Numbered from the stretch's first letter, positions 45,194 through 55,695 are shown. The stretch: 64,000 bases of DNA from Roseicyclus salinarum (GCF_029624655.1 NZ_JARRSA010000009.1:1-64000), one strand, 5' to 3'. The notes: generated by a model not told the origin, from the letters alone. Program-made: numbers and translations.

Positions 45194-45309
45194 GCGACGT
45201 CCAACAGGGGCGCGGGGGGCATTTCACGATGCCTCCCGCGCGCGCCCGACGTGTCCCCGCCGCCGATCATGGCGGCACGGACGCAATTCCCGAAAGACCG
45301 GAGGTCGCG

Positions 45310-46398
45310 TTGGCGAAGTTCATCCTGCGCAGGGTCCTGACGATGGCGCTCACGGCACTCTGCATGACGCTCATCGTCTTTCTGCTGACCAACCTGCAAC
45401 CCAACCTCGAGAAGGTCGCGCGCTCGCTCGCCTCGGTCCGCATGACCGACGCCGAAATCGAGAGCTGGCTGGCCAACAGGGGCTACGACGCGCCCATCCT
45501 CGACCGCTACGGACAGTGGCTGGGCGTGATGCCCGGCTGGACGCGGGTCGCCGACGACGGCGGCGTGACCGGGCGCTGCATCGAGCGCGGCATGGCGCCC
45601 GAAGAGGCGCCCTTGCGCTGCGGGCTCCTGCAGGGCGATTTCGGTTATTCCACGGTCTTCGACAACGACGTGAAGCCGATCCTCGGACGCGCGCTGGGGC
45701 TGACGGGCGTGCTGATGTTCTGGGCCTTCGCCATCATGGTCCCGGCCGCGCTTCTGATCGGGATCCTCGCCGGGATGCGCGAGGGGTCGCGGCTCGACCG
45801 GTCGCTTTCCACGCTGTCCATCGCCTCGACCGCGACGCCGGAATATGTCTCGGGCGTGATCTTCATCGTGCTTCTGGCCTCCTCGACGACGGGCCTGTCG
45901 CCGTGGCTTTCCGAGATGGGCTGGATCGAGGGGCGCACGCTGTTCACCGGCACCGCGCGCTCGGCGATGGAGTCGGGCATCACGTTCATGAACTTCACCC
46001 TGCCCGTCATGACCATCGCGCTTTACGGCATGGGCTACATCGCGCGGATGACGCGCGCCTCGATGGCCGAGGTCATGACCGCGCAATACATCCGCACCGC
46101 GCGCCTTAAGGGCGTGAGCTTCCGCAACATCGTCATGCGACATGCGCTCAGGAACGCGCTGATCGCCCCCTTCACGGTGATCATGCTGCAGTTCCCATGG
46201 CTCCTGACCGGGGTGGTGATCGTCGAGACGCTGTTCAACTACAACGGCTTTGGCTGGACGCTGGTGCAGGCGGCCTCCAACAACGACATCGAGCTGCTGC
46301 TGGCCTGTTCGATCGTCGCGGTCCTCGTGGTGCTGGTGACGCAGCTGATCTCGGACATCGGCTACGTCTTCCTCAACCCGCGCATCCGCATTTCCTGA
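45310..46398 (+). CDS. Peptide-type ABC transporter permease (DppB-like) with cysteine loop
   Basis: A 362-residue permease starting at TTG 45310; the perfect ribosome site GGAGGT is at 45299-45305. The first helix is followed by a periplasmic loop that carries Cys90 and Cys104 (GRCIERGMAPEEAPLRCG), which could form a disulfide. This is not usual in DppB. The rest is typical: QGDFGYS, and the EAA loop YIRTARLKGVSFRNIVMRHALRNALIA. It pairs with the next gene. The 116 bases between the binding-protein gene and this gene show nothing else. Confidence 0.9.
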   Translation: MAKFILRRVLTMALTALCMTLIVFLLTNLQPNLEKVARSLASVRMTDAEIESWLANRGYDAPILDRYGQWLGVMPGWTRVADDGGVTGRCIERGMAPEEAPLRCGLLQGDFGYSTVFDNDVKPILGRALGLTGVLMFWAFAIMVPAALLIGILAGMREGSRLDRSLSTLSIASTATPEYVSGVIFIVLLASSTTGLSPWLSEMGWIEGRTLFTGTARSAMESGITFMNFTLPVMTIALYGMGYIARMTRASMAEVMTAQYIRTARLKGVSFRNIVMRHALRNALIAPFTVIMLQFPWLLTGVVIVETLFNYNGFGWTLVQAASNNDIELLLACSIVAVLVVLVTQLISDIGYVFLNPRIRIS

Positions 46399-46417
46399 CG
46401 CCCCGGAGGTCACGCCC

Positions 46418-47842
46418 ATGGAACCACTTACCTGGACCGGCACCTTCGGGACGTTCCTCAACCCCTTGATGCTGGCCGCCGTCGTCGTCTTCGTCGCGGG
46501 CTTCGTCGCGAATTTCGCCATGAACCTCGCGGGCGTGCGGGCGGGCGAGGTGCTGGTCAATCCCGACCACACCCTCAGCGTGAACCGGACGCCCGTCGAC
46601 TATGCCCTGATGGCGATGAAGGCCGCGGTGCTGCTGTTTCTCGCCTGCTGCATGCTGTTCGTCGTTGGCGGCATCGTGATGCCGGGGCTTGAGCAGAAGG
46701 GTATCGTCGGCGCAATGGGGCAGCGGCTCCTGCCGGTGTGGATCGCGCTCATCGTGCTCTTCTCGGCCTCGATCGCCTTCAAGCGCAGGCTCGGCCTTTA
46801 TGGCAAGCTCTTCGACAGCCCCATCGGCATGGTGGGCTTCGGACTGGTGATGTTCTGGGCCTTCGCCGCCATCTTCGCCGACCTCGTCATCACCCATGGG
46901 CCGATCGACGTCCTCAGCCAGATGCGCAACGAGCTTCCCGGAAGCTTCGTGCCGGCCCCCGACGAGGGCGCCTATCCCGTCTACCTGCTGGGCGGCGACA
47001 ACCTGGGGCGCGACGTCTTCAGCCGCATGGTCATGGGCGCGCGCGAGGTGCTGAAGATCGCGCCGGCCGCGACGCTCTTCGCGTTCATGGTGGGCATCAC
47101 GCTGGGTCTTCCGGCGGGCTATTTCGGCGGGCGGCTCGACACCGTGCTGACCTTCTTCGCCAACCTCGTTCTCGCCTTCCCCGTGATCTTGCTGTTCTAC
47201 CTTCTCGTCACGCCCGAGATCGTGGCGGCGGGCATCCCGACGGCGATGGCCGCGGTGCTGTTCCTGTTCCCGATCATCTTCCTCGTCGTCTTGTGGAATT
47301 CGCGCTACCACATGCAGGCGGGAAAGCGGGCGATCTACATTTCTGTCTCGCTCGTGCTGGGCTTCTGGCTCTATGCCGGCCTCGCCTTCGACGCCGATCC
47401 GCTCGGCATCATATCGATGCCCGGCAACATCCTGATCGTGTTCGTCTCGGTGGTGTTCGTGAACTCGCCCACCGTCTTCCGGATCGTCCGGGGGATCGTC
47501 CTCGACATCAAGACGCGGGACTACGTCGCGGCCGGCCAGACGCGCGGCGAGGGCCCGTGGTACATCATGCTCTGGGAGATCCTGCCGAACGCACGCGGGC
47601 CGCTCATCGTCGATTTCTGCCTGCGGATCGGCTACACCACGATCCTTCTGGGGACGCTCGGCTTCTTCGGCCTCGGCGTCTCGCCGGAAAGCCCGGACTG
47701 GGGATCGACGATCAACGAGGGGCGGCGTCTTCTGACCATCTACCCGCACCCCGCGCTGCCGCCAGCGCTCGCGCTGATGAGCCTCGTGCTGGGGCTGAAC
47801 CTGCTGGCCGACGGCCTGCGCGAAGAGAGCCTGAAGGACTGA
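46418..47842 (+). CDS. Peptide-type ABC transporter permease (DppC-like), enlarged
   Basis: A 474-residue permease, against about 280-310 for DppC. The family core is present: LLGGDNLGRDVFSRMVMGARE at about 190-210 and the EAA loop LDIKTRDYVAAGQTRGEGPW late in the chain, then GTLGFFGLGVSPESPDWG. Before the core lie about 130 extra residues with three hydrophobic spans (about 16-35, 63-88 and 104-122). An insert between the core helices (about 285-345) adds two more. CGGAGGT precedes the ATG. The stop overlaps the next ATG (TGATG). Confidence 0.9.
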   Translation: MEPLTWTGTFGTFLNPLMLAAVVVFVAGFVANFAMNLAGVRAGEVLVNPDHTLSVNRTPVDYALMAMKAAVLLFLACCMLFVVGGIVMPGLEQKGIVGAMGQRLLPVWIALIVLFSASIAFKRRLGLYGKLFDSPIGMVGFGLVMFWAFAAIFADLVITHGPIDVLSQMRNELPGSFVPAPDEGAYPVYLLGGDNLGRDVFSRMVMGAREVLKIAPAATLFAFMVGITLGLPAGYFGGRLDTVLTFFANLVLAFPVILLFYLLVTPEIVAAGIPTAMAAVLFLFPIIFLVVLWNSRYHMQAGKRAIYISVSLVLGFWLYAGLAFDADPLGIISMPGNILIVFVSVVFVNSPTVFRIVRGIVLDIKTRDYVAAGQTRGEGPWYIMLWEILPNARGPLIVDFCLRIGYTTILLGTLGFFGLGVSPESPDWGSTINEGRRLLTIYPHPALPPALALMSLVLGLNLLADGLREESLKD

Positions 47843-48333
47843 TGGCGAGACTTCGCAAGAAACCCCGCGCCCGGCGCCGTCACGGCGCGACGCTCGCCGC
47901 CGCCGTCGCCCTGGCGCTGCCCGCAGCCCTGGGCGCGCAGGAGGAGGTATGGCAACCCGCGATCCATTGCGCGGCGCTCGACTTCACGCGCGCCGAGATG
48001 CTCGAGGCGCTGGGCGAGGATGCGCCGCCACGGGCCGGCACGCCTCAGGGCGCCGAGCTTGGCGGCCGGACCTACCTTCGGATCGCGGCCGAGGCGATGG
48101 GATGCCCCTCCACCGCGCAGCTCGAAACGATGCTCGCGGCGGTGAAAGTGGGCATCGCTCACCGCATCGAGCTTGCCGCGGACTACGGCCACGGACCCGA
48201 GGTGACGGTCCTGCCGCTCGCCTCCGAAAGCGAACTCGTCTGCCGTCTGCATGTCGACGCCGCGCTTCTCGCGACGGCGCGCGCGGCGGAGGAGGCGAGC
48301 CCGCCCGCCGCCCTTTGCCCCGGCTCGGGGTGA
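47842..48333 (+). CDS. Exported hypothetical protein with four cysteines, in the ABC operon
   Basis: A 163-residue protein. A basic start (MARLRKKPRARRR) and an Ala/Leu core end at LGAQE, a signal peptide. The mature part has four cysteines, at 43, 88, 134 and 159, enough for two disulfides, and no recognised domain. It starts on the stop of the permease gene (TGATG) and ends before the ATPase gene, so it is made with the transporter. It may be a periplasmic accessory subunit (inference). Confidence 0.75.
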   Translation: MARLRKKPRARRRHGATLAAAVALALPAALGAQEEVWQPAIHCAALDFTRAEMLEALGEDAPPRAGTPQGAELGGRTYLRIAAEAMGCPSTAQLETMLAAVKVGIAHRIELAADYGHGPEVTVLPLASESELVCRLHVDAALLATARAAEEASPPAALCPGSG

Positions 48334-48390
48334 GGGACGGACGATGAACGCGAACCAACGCCCGAAGGCCGGGCGACAGGGAGATTGAAG

Positions 48391-50508
48391 ATGCTGGACG
48401 AATCCCCCGATCCGACCTCGGTGATCCCCGAACGTCACGACGGCCCCATCCTCGAGATCGAGAACCTCTCGATCTCCTTCTTCACGCGCCTGCGCGAGAT
48501 CCCGGCCGTCATGGACTTCTCCACGAAGGTCATGCCCGGCGAGGCGATGGGCCTCGTGGGGGAATCGGGCTGCGGCAAGTCCACCGTGGCGCTCGGCGTG
48601 ATGCAGGACCTCGGCGTGAACGGGCGCGTCGTCGGCGGCTCGATAAAGTTCAAGGGCCGCGACCTGAACGAGATGTCCCAGGACGAGCTTCGCGCGATCC
48701 GTGGCCGCGAGATCGCGATGATCTACCAGGAGCCGATGGCCTCGCTGAATCCCGCGATGAAGATCGGCAGGCAACTCATGGAAGTGCCGATGATCCACGA
48801 GGGCGTCTCGGAAAAGGAGGCCTGGGCCCGCGCCCTGGAGGTGGTCACTGACGTGCGCCTGCCCGATCCCGAGCGGATGCTGCGCGCCTATCCGCACCAG
48901 CTTTCGGGCGGCCAGCAGCAGCGCATCGTGATCGCCATGGCGCTGATGGCGAACCCATCGCTCCTGATCCTCGACGAACCCACCACCGCGCTCGACGTGA
49001 CGGTTGAAGCCGCGGTGGTCGACCTCGTGAAGGACCTCGGCCGCAAGTACGGCACTTCGATGCTGTTCATCTCCCACAACCTCGGCCTCGTGCTGGAGAC
49101 CTGCGACCGCATCTGCGTGATGTATTCGGGCGAGGCGGTCGAGACGGGATCGATCGGGGACGTCTTCGACCAGATGCGCCACCCCTACACGCAGGCGCTG
49201 TTCCGCTCGATCCCGCTTCCGGGCGCGGACAAGAACGCGCGGCCGCTGAAGGCCATTCCCGGCAACTTCCCGCTGCCCCACGAGCGCCCGAGGGGATGCA
49301 ACTTCGGACCGCGTTGCGACTATTTCGAAGCCGGACGCTGTGATGCGGGGGACATCCCGATGGCGCCCGTCCCCGGCGACGAGCGCCACAGGTCGCGCTG
49401 CCTGCGCTTCGAAGAGATCGACTGGAACGCGGCGATCGAGGCCTCGCAGTCCATCGACGCGCCCGCCAAGGGAGACGTCGTCCTGCGCGTCGAAAACCTC
49501 AAGAAATACTACGAGGTGGCCGCAAGCGCGATGTTCGGGGGCGGCGACCGGAAGGTGGTCAAGGCCAACGAGACGCTCAGCTTCGAGGCCCGCGAAAGCG
49601 AGACGCTGGCCATCGTGGGCGAATCCGGCTGCGGCAAGTCCACGCTGGCGAAGGTGCTCATGGGCCTCGAGACCGCGACGGACGGGCAGGTCTACCTCGA
49701 CGGCGTGGCGATCGGCGATACCCCCATCGAAGACCGCGAGACGGCGACGGTGTCCTCCGTCCAGATGGTGTTCCAGAACCCCTTCGACACGCTCAACCCC
49801 TCGATGACCGTGGGCCGCCAGATCATCCGTGCGCTCGAGGTGTTCGGCATCGGCGCCAACGACGAGGCGCGGCGCCAGCGGATGCTGGAGCTTCTGGACC
49901 TCGTGAAGCTGCCGCGCGCCTTCGCCGACCGGATGCCGCGCCAGCTTTCGGGCGGTCAGAAGCAGCGCGTCGGCATCGCGCGCGCCTTCTCGGGCGGGGC
50001 GCGCATCGTGGTGGCGGACGAGCCCGTTTCGGCGCTCGACGTGTCGGTGCAGGCCGCCGTCACCGACCTCCTGATGGAGATCCAGCGCCGCGAGAAGACG
50101 ACGCTCCTGTTCATCTCCCACGACCTGTCGATCGTGCGCTACCTCTCGGACCGTGTGATGGTCATGTATCTCGGCCACGTCGTCGAGATCGGCACCACGG
50201 ACCAGGTCTTCAGCCCGCCCTATCACCCCTACACGGAGGCGCTCCTGTCGGCGGTGCCGATCGCGGACACCAGGGTGCACAAGCAGAACATCGTGCTGGA
50301 GGGCGACATCCCCTCGGCGATGGACCCGCCGCCGGGGTGCCCGTTCCAGACGCGCTGCCGCTGGAAGGACAAGGTTCCGGGCGACCTGTGCGAGACCGAA
50401 GTGCCGCCGATGCGCAGGATGGCGGAAGGCCACGAGGTCAAGTGCCACCTCGCCGACGAGATCCTCGAACGGATGGAGCCGGTGATCACGCTCGACGCCG
50501 CGGAGTAG
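48391..50508 (+). CDS. Peptide-type ABC transporter, fused double ATPase (DppD-DppF type)
   Basis: A 705-residue protein with two ABC domains in one chain. Walker A GESGCGKST falls at residues 57-65 and again at 410-418. Each half has LSGGQ and a Walker B (LLILDEPTTALD; IVVADEPVSALD). Each ends with the oligopeptide-type C-terminal motif containing cysteines (GCNFGPRCDYFEAGRCD; GCPFQTRCRWKDKVPGDLCE), thought to hold an iron-sulfur cluster in this group. AGGGAG precedes the ATG at 48391. It closes the operon: binding protein, two permeases, exported protein, ATPase. Confidence 0.94.
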   Translation: MLDESPDPTSVIPERHDGPILEIENLSISFFTRLREIPAVMDFSTKVMPGEAMGLVGESGCGKSTVALGVMQDLGVNGRVVGGSIKFKGRDLNEMSQDELRAIRGREIAMIYQEPMASLNPAMKIGRQLMEVPMIHEGVSEKEAWARALEVVTDVRLPDPERMLRAYPHQLSGGQQQRIVIAMALMANPSLLILDEPTTALDVTVEAAVVDLVKDLGRKYGTSMLFISHNLGLVLETCDRICVMYSGEAVETGSIGDVFDQMRHPYTQALFRSIPLPGADKNARPLKAIPGNFPLPHERPRGCNFGPRCDYFEAGRCDAGDIPMAPVPGDERHRSRCLRFEEIDWNAAIEASQSIDAPAKGDVVLRVENLKKYYEVAASAMFGGGDRKVVKANETLSFEARESETLAIVGESGCGKSTLAKVLMGLETATDGQVYLDGVAIGDTPIEDRETATVSSVQMVFQNPFDTLNPSMTVGRQIIRALEVFGIGANDEARRQRMLELLDLVKLPRAFADRMPRQLSGGQKQRVGIARAFSGGARIVVADEPVSALDVSVQAAVTDLLMEIQRREKTTLLFISHDLSIVRYLSDRVMVMYLGHVVEIGTTDQVFSPPYHPYTEALLSAVPIADTRVHKQNIVLEGDIPSAMDPPPGCPFQTRCRWKDKVPGDLCETEVPPMRRMAEGHEVKCHLADEILERMEPVITLDAAE

Positions 50509-50554
50509 GCGGGGACCGGCCGCCTGTCAGGGCGGGTTTGACGCAGCCCGCGCG

Positions 50555-51094
50555 TCAGTCCTTCTCGCGCAGCGTGCGGCGGCGTGTCGGCAGAAGCAGG
50601 CGCCGCGGAAGCGCGCGGCCTTCGGCGCAATGGGCGAGCGACACGACGAGCCTGTCCGCCCGGCGCAGCGCCACGAGGAACAGCACCGCCCCGAGCGCAA
50701 GGTCCAGCGGCTGGCCGAAGAAATCCGCCTTCGCCACCAGCGTCGCGCACATGCCGAGGAGCGCGCAGCCCCAGACCTGGATCTCGGCCCGCATGGCGGT
50801 GGCGAGCTGGTGGGGGGGAAGCGCGCTCGCGTCCTCGGCAGGCTCCATCCCGAACCACCGGCGCAGGAAATTGCCGCGCCGGATCGCGGTGTTGACGTAG
50901 TCGCCCGGAAGCCTGTCGCGGCCCACGAGGTCGTTGGTGATGTTGTCCTCGAGCCAGCAGATCCGCATGAGCGCGAAGACAGCGACGACGCCCATCAGGT
51001 TCGCAGGCGCCCATGCCCCCGCCAGCGCCGCGGCGGCGACGATGCCCGCCGCGATGCACAGATGTGCCTTTTCCGTGCGTCCTGACGTGTTCAT
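50555..51094 (-). CDS. Hypothetical membrane protein
   Basis: A 179-residue protein with three or four hydrophobic segments (about 10-30, 33-50, 110-125 and 128-145). Between them is a charged stretch, WLEDNITNDLVGRDRLPGDY. The C-terminus is basic (LLLPTRRRTLREK). I recognise no domain. It is convergent with the ABC operon (46 bases) and is read toward it. The start ATG at 51094 is the first in-frame ATG upstream of the first helix. Confidence 0.6.
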   Translation of the reverse strand: MNTSGRTEKAHLCIAAGIVAAAALAGAWAPANLMGVVAVFALMRICWLEDNITNDLVGRDRLPGDYVNTAIRRGNFLRRWFGMEPAEDASALPPHQLATAMRAEIQVWGCALLGMCATLVAKADFFGQPLDLALGAVLFLVALRRADRLVVSLAHCAEGRALPRRLLLPTRRRTLREKD

Positions 51095-51423
51095 GCGCGT
51101 CCCTCCGTTATGCCGAAACGCCGCCCGCTTCGCGACGGTTCCCCGCCCGCCCCCCCCGGCGCGGGACCGGCCACCCGAGCCTAGGCCAGTTTGCGGCGGA
51201 ACGTTTACCATTTTCTGAAAACATGGCGGCGTGCACGGCCCGCGGGGCGGTTTTCGGCCGCGCAAAAGAAAAAGGGGACGCCGGTGGCGCCCCCAGTTTC
51301 GCTGATCAGGCTCGGATGTTAACTGCCCGAAGTGTTCTGCCTGCGGCCTGATCCGCGTCAGGGGCGAGCGCACCCGCCCCGGATGGCAGGCGCGCGGCGG
51401 TGAGGCCGCGCACCCGATTTCGT
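51095..51423. other. 329-base gap between the hypothetical membrane protein and nrdJ
   Basis: No gene is supported. It contains the nrdJ terminator (listed separately) and, at 51304-51311 and about 51347-51354, the inverted pair GATCAGGC/GCCTGATC separated by 35 bases. TTAACTG at about 51318 and GTTTACCATTTTCTG near 51204 are short AT-rich patches that could belong to the promoter of the gene starting at 51094. Confidence 0.4.
51264..51294 (-). terminator. Rho-independent terminator after nrdJ
   Basis: On the minus strand GGGGGCGCC-ACC-GGCG(T)CCCC forms a stem with one bulged base and runs into TTTTTCTTTT. It lies about 130 bases past the nrdJ stop, which is far for a terminator but no gene intervenes. 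Confidence 0.75.
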
Positions 51424-54400
51424 TCAGCTGCAGCCGCTCGTGCCGCCGCAGGTGTTGCACTTCATGCAGGTGCCGTTGCGCACCAGCGTGTAGTTGCCGC
51501 ATTCGCCGCAGGCCTCGCCCTCGTAGCCCTGCATCCGCGCCTTGGTGGCCGCATCGACCGAGACCGATCCCTTGGCGACCGCCGCGGTGGCCGCCACGGC
51601 CGCGACCGTGCCCTTCACCTCCGGCACCAGCGTCGCGAGCGCCTCGACCGGGTCGGCGGCCCCGCCTTGCAGCACCACGAAGTCCTGCGGCAGGCGCTTG
51701 CGAAGATAGCCGGTCGAGCTGATCTGCTTCAGCACCTCGAGCGACTTGGTGGCCGCCGTCTCGGTGACGGGCCGGACGTTCGACACGCCCTCCTCCACAC
51801 CGCGGCCGACATCGTCGAAGCTGGCCCCTTCCGGCGCGACATGCGCAAGGTCCGTGCGGTCGAGGTAGCTCACCGCCAGCTCGCGGAAGATGTAGTCGAG
51901 GATCGACGTCGCGTTCTTGATCGAGTCGTTGCCCTGCACCATGCCCGAGGGCTCGAACTTGGTGAAGGTGAAGGCGTCCACGAACTCCTCCAGCGGCACG
52001 CCGTATTGCAGGCCGACCGACACCGCGATGGCGAAGTTGTTCATCATCGCCCGGAAGCCAGCGCCTTCCTTGTGCATGTCGATGAAGATCTCGCCCAGCG
52101 AGCCGTCCTGGTATTCGCCGGTCCGCAGGTAGACCTTGTGTCCGCCCACGATCGCCTTCTGGGTATAGCCCTTGCGCCGCTCGGGAAGCTTCTCGCGGTG
52201 GGCGCGGACGATCTCCTTGACGATGACCTTCTCGACGATCTTCTCGGCGAGAACGGCCGCCTTCTCCTGGGCCGTGCCACTCTCGAGGATCTCGGCCGCC
52301 TCATCGTCGTCCTCGACCAGCGCGGAGGCCAGCGGCTGCGACAGCTTGGAGCCGTCACGGTAGAGCGCGTTGGCCTTCACCCCGAGGGACCACGACAGCT
52401 CGTAGGCCTTCTGGCAGTCCTCGATCGTGGCCGAGTTCGGCATGTTGATCGTCTTGGAGATCGCGCCCGAGATGAAGCTCTGGGCGGCCGCCATCATGTG
52501 GATGTGGCTGTCAACGCCGAGGAAGCGCTTGCCCTTCTTGCCGCAGGGGTTGGCGCAGTCGAAGACGTGGTAGTGCTCTTCCTTGAGGAAGGGCGCGCCT
52601 TCCAGCGTCATGGTCCCGCAGACATGGTCGTTGGCCGCCTCGATCTCGGCCTTCGAGAAGCCGAGATGCCGGAGCATGTCGAAGGTCGGGTCGTTCAGCT
52701 TCTCGGCGGGAATGCCGAGGGCCTGCGTGCAGAAGGCCTCGCCCAGCGTCCATTGGTTGAACACGAAGCGGATGTCGAAGGCCGAGGGAAGTGCTGCCTC
52801 GACCTTGGCGATCTCCTCGGCGCCGAAGCCGTGGCCGATCAGAGAGGTGTGGTTGATCCCCGGCGCCTGGCCGAGTGTGCCGTGGCCGACGGCGTAGGCG
52901 ATGATCTCCTCGATCTGCGAGGAGGTGTAGCCAAGCGTCTCGAGCGCGCCCGGAACGGACTGGTTGATGATCTTGAAGTAGCCGCCGCCGGCCAGCTTCT
53001 TGAACTTCACCAGCGCGAAGTCGGGCTCGATGCCGGTGGTGTCGCAGTCCATCACGAGACCGATCGTGCCCGTGGGCGCGATGACGGTCGCCTGCGCGTT
53101 GCGGTAGCCATGCGTCTCGCCCAGCGTCAGCGTCTCGTCCCAGGCCTGCCGGGCAAGGTCGATGAGCCGAGCGTCGGGGCAGTTGGCATGATCGAGCGCG
53201 ACGGGGTTCACGTTCACCGCCTCGTAGCCGTCGGTCTTGCCGTAGGCTGCGGCGCGGTGGTTGCGCATGACCCGCAGCATGTGCTCGCGGTTGCGCTGGA
53301 AGCCCGCGAAGGGACCCAGCTCCGAGGCGACCTCGGCGGAGGTGGCGTAGGCCACGCCCGTCATGATCGCGGTCAGCGCGCCGCACATCGCGCGGCCCTC
53401 GGGGCTGTCATAGCCGAGGCCCATGTTCATCAGGAGCCCGCCGATGTTGGCATAGCCGAGGCCGAGCGTCCGGAAGTCGTAGGACAGCTGCGCGATCTCC
53501 TTGGAGGGGAACTGCGCCATCGTCACCGAGATTTCCAGCGTCAGCGTCCACAGGCGCGTGGCGTGCATATAGCTTTCGGCGTCGAACTTGCCGTTCTTGT
53601 AGAAGGTCAGCAGGTTCATCGACGCCAGGTTGCAGGCCGTGTCGTCGAGGAACATGTATTCCGAGCACGGGTTCGAGCCCCGGATCGGCCCGTCCTCGGG
53701 GCAGGTGTGCCATGCGTTGACGGTGTCGTGGAACTGGATGCCGGGATCGGCACAGGCCCATGCGGCGTGGCCGACCTTCTCCCACAGCTCGCGCGCCTTG
53801 ATCGTCTTGGCGACCTTGCCACCGACGCGGTTGATCAGGTTCCAGTCCGCGTCCTCCTCGACGGCCTTCAGGAAGGCGTCGGTGACACGGATCGAGTTGT
53901 TCGAGTTCTGGCCCGAGACGCTGGAATAGGCTTCGCTGTCCCAGTCGGTGTCGTAGGTCGGAAACTCGATCGAGGTGTAGCCCTGCTTGGCGTAGTCGAG
54001 CACGCGCTTGATGTAGGTCTCGGGCACGCTCGCCTGCTTGGCGGTGCGGATCGCCTTCTTCAGCGCGTCGTTCGCAGCCGGATCGACCGCGTCCTCGAGG
54101 GCGCCGTCCCAGGCCTGGATCGCCGCGAAAATGCCGTTCAGCGTGCGCTCATGCGCCTTGGACCCGGCGACGAGGCTCGCGACCTTCTGCTCCTCGACGA
54201 CCTTCCATTCGATGAAGTCCTCGATGTCGGGATGGTCGGCATCGACGATGACCATCTTGGCCGCGCGACGCGTGGTGCCGCCCGACTTGATCGAGCCCGC
54301 CGCGCGATCGCCAATCTTCAGGAAGCCCATGAGGCCCGACGACTTGCCGCCGCCCGACAGCTTCTCGCCCTCGCCGCGAAGGTGCGAGAAGTTCGTGCCC

Positions 54401-55092
54401 GTGCCCGAGCCATACTTGAACAGGCGCGCCTCGCGGACCCACAGGTCCATGATCCCGCCCTCGTTCACGAGGTCGTCCTGCACGCCCTGGATGAAGCAGG
54501 CATGGGGCTGGGGGTGCTCGTAGGCGCTGCTCGACTTGGTCAGCTTGCCGGTCTTGTAGTCGACGTAGTGGTGGCCCTGGCTGGGCCCGTCGATGCCGTA
54601 GGCCCAGTGCAGGCCGGTGTTGAACCACTGCGGCGAGTTCGGCGCTGCCATCTGGCGCGCGAGCATCAGCTGCATTTCCTCGAAATAGGCGAGCGCGTCG
54701 CTTTCGTCGGTGAAATAGCCGCCCTTCCAGCCCCAGTAGGCCCAGGCGCCCGCGAGCCGGCGGAAGACCTGCCGCGCGCTCGTCTCGCCGACGATGCGGG
54801 CGTCCTCGGGCAGCTCCTCGAGCGCCTTCTCGTCGGCCACGTGCCGCCACAGGAACTCGGGCACGCCCTTTTCCTTGACCGGCTTCAGGCGGGCCGGAAC
54901 CCCGGCCTTGCGGAAATACTTCTGGGCGATCACGTCGGAGGCGACCTGGCTCCAGCCCGCGGGCACCTCGACCTCGTCGAGACGGAACACCACGGTGCCG
55001 TTGGGGTTGCGGATCTCGGAGCTGGTCGTCGTGAATTCGACGTCCGCATAAGCGTCAGCACCGGCCCGTGTGAATCTGCGTTCGATCTTCAT
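51424..55092 (-). CDS. nrdJ: Vitamin B12-dependent (class II) ribonucleoside-diphosphate reductase
   Basis: About 1222 residues from ATG 55092. The class II catalytic Asn-Cys-Glu motif is in GSNPCSEYM, a redox cysteine in [10 protein letters not shown], and [11 protein letters not shown] and [15 protein letters not shown] are conserved. The tail has a cysteine cluster ([18 protein letters not shown], then NTCGG and GCS), used to pass electrons or bind zinc in this group. It makes deoxynucleotides with adenosylcobalamin and without oxygen. No nrdAB is in the window. GGAGAGG precedes the start by about 8 bases. The 603-base leader carries NrdR-like boxes. Confidence 0.97.
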   Translation of the reverse strand: MKIERRFTRAGADAYADVEFTTTSSEIRNPNGTVVFRLDEVEVPAGWSQVASDVIAQKYFRKAGVPARLKPVKEKGVPEFLWRHVADEKALEELPEDARIVGETSARQVFRRLAGAWAYWGWKGGYFTDESDALAYFEEMQLMLARQMAAPNSPQWFNTGLHWAYGIDGPSQGHHYVDYKTGKLTKSSSAYEHPQPHACFIQGVQDDLVNEGGIMDLWVREARLFKYGSGTGTNFSHLRGEGEKLSGGGKSSGLMGFLKIGDRAAGSIKSGGTTRRAAKMVIVDADHPDIEDFIEWKVVEEQKVASLVAGSKAHERTLNGIFAAIQAWDGALEDAVDPAANDALKKAIRTAKQASVPETYIKRVLDYAKQGYTSIEFPTYDTDWDSEAYSSVSGQNSNNSIRVTDAFLKAVEEDADWNLINRVGGKVAKTIKARELWEKVGHAAWACADPGIQFHDTVNAWHTCPEDGPIRGSNPCSEYMFLDDTACNLASMNLLTFYKNGKFDAESYMHATRLWTLTLEISVTMAQFPSKEIAQLSYDFRTLGLGYANIGGLLMNMGLGYDSPEGRAMCGALTAIMTGVAYATSAEVASELGPFAGFQRNREHMLRVMRNHRAAAYGKTDGYEAVNVNPVALDHANCPDARLIDLARQAWDETLTLGETHGYRNAQATVIAPTGTIGLVMDCDTTGIEPDFALVKFKKLAGGGYFKIINQSVPGALETLGYTSSQIEEIIAYAVGHGTLGQAPGINHTSLIGHGFGAEEIAKVEAALPSAFDIRFVFNQWTLGEAFCTQALGIPAEKLNDPTFDMLRHLGFSKAEIEAANDHVCGTMTLEGAPFLKEEHYHVFDCANPCGKKGKRFLGVDSHIHMMAAAQSFISGAISKTINMPNSATIEDCQKAYELSWSLGVKANALYRDGSKLSQPLASALVEDDDEAAEILESGTAQEKAAVLAEKIVEKVIVKEIVRAHREKLPERRKGYTQKAIVGGHKVYLRTGEYQDGSLGEIFIDMHKEGAGFRAMMNNFAIAVSVGLQYGVPLEEFVDAFTFTKFEPSGMVQGNDSIKNATSILDYIFRELAVSYLDRTDLAHVAPEGASFDDVGRGVEEGVSNVRPVTETAATKSLEVLKQISSTGYLRKRLPQDFVVLQGGAADPVEALATLVPEVKGTVAAVAATAAVAKGSVSVDAATKARMQGYEGEACGECGNYTLVRNGTCMKCNTCGGTSGCS

Positions 55093-55695
55093 GTCTTGTG
55101 CCTCTCCGACCTTCTGTACCCTGGTTCCCTTCGCAGCCAGCCCGCACCCCTCGGGGATACGTGCCGGCCGGTCTTTTGCCTGTCGCGGGGCCCGCGGTCC
55201 GGCCACGAGTGTCCGGACATCGAACGCAGGGGACTGGCGCGCGCCGTCAGGCGCACGGGTCTCCGTGCTGATAATCGTAACGCGAGGTTGATCCTCTGCC
55301 CCTGCCAAGTTGCGCTACATATTGTGGCGCTTCACCCGACGGACACAAACTGACGTAGGCGCACCCATAGCGTCAATGTAATTTTAAGGCCTTCGATACA
55401 ATTTTTTGGCTTGCCAAGAAGCGTATCGGGCGTTCCGTCCGGGACCGCCTCGATTCACCCACAGGGACGGTCGGGGAAGTTCCTCAGAAATTGTTGGACA
55501 AACCCGCGGATCGTGGTCTCTCGCGCCCCGGTTCCGGCAAGACCGAGCTCCCCGCGCCGGATGCGGAGGAAACCGCCGGATGCGGCGCCGCGGAACCACT
55601 AGATGTTGCGCGAGGGCCACGACAGGCACCCGCACAGGCTGCCCCGCACGCAGGGACAGCAGCCGCGACACACAAGATGTAGGTGGAGAGGGAGA
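55093..55695 (-). promoter_or_regulatory. 603-base leader between tRNA-Pro and nrdJ
   Basis: No protein gene is supported here. On the minus strand TTGACG (55376-55371) could be a -35 element. NrdR-like boxes lie at 55312-55327 and 55343-55358. A perfect short palindrome TTGGC-TT-GCCAA lies at 55406-55417. Two further box-like sites lie at 55596-55611 and 55670-55685, directly after the tRNA gene. No cobalamin riboswitch core was seen. Confidence 0.45.
55312..55358 (-). promoter_or_regulatory. Pair of NrdR-like boxes upstream of nrdJ
   Basis: Minus-strand CCACAATATGTAGCGC (55327-55312) matches the NrdR consensus ACACWATATATWGTGT at about 12 of 16 positions. A second site, CTACGTCAGTTTGTGT (55358-55343), matches at 9, with a full right half. 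Their centres are 31 bases apart, the three-turn spacing known for NrdR box pairs. They would repress nrdJ when dATP or ATP loads NrdR. Confidence 0.6.

Noticed and set aside
51400-55353. Very long open frame (1317 codons) on the plus strand opposite nrdJ.
   Set aside because: It is the mirror of the nrdJ codon pattern in a GC-rich genome. The product has no domain and nrdJ is certain.
55093-55400. Cobalamin riboswitch upstream of the B12-dependent reductase.
   Set aside because: No B12-box core or conserved junction was found on the minus strand.
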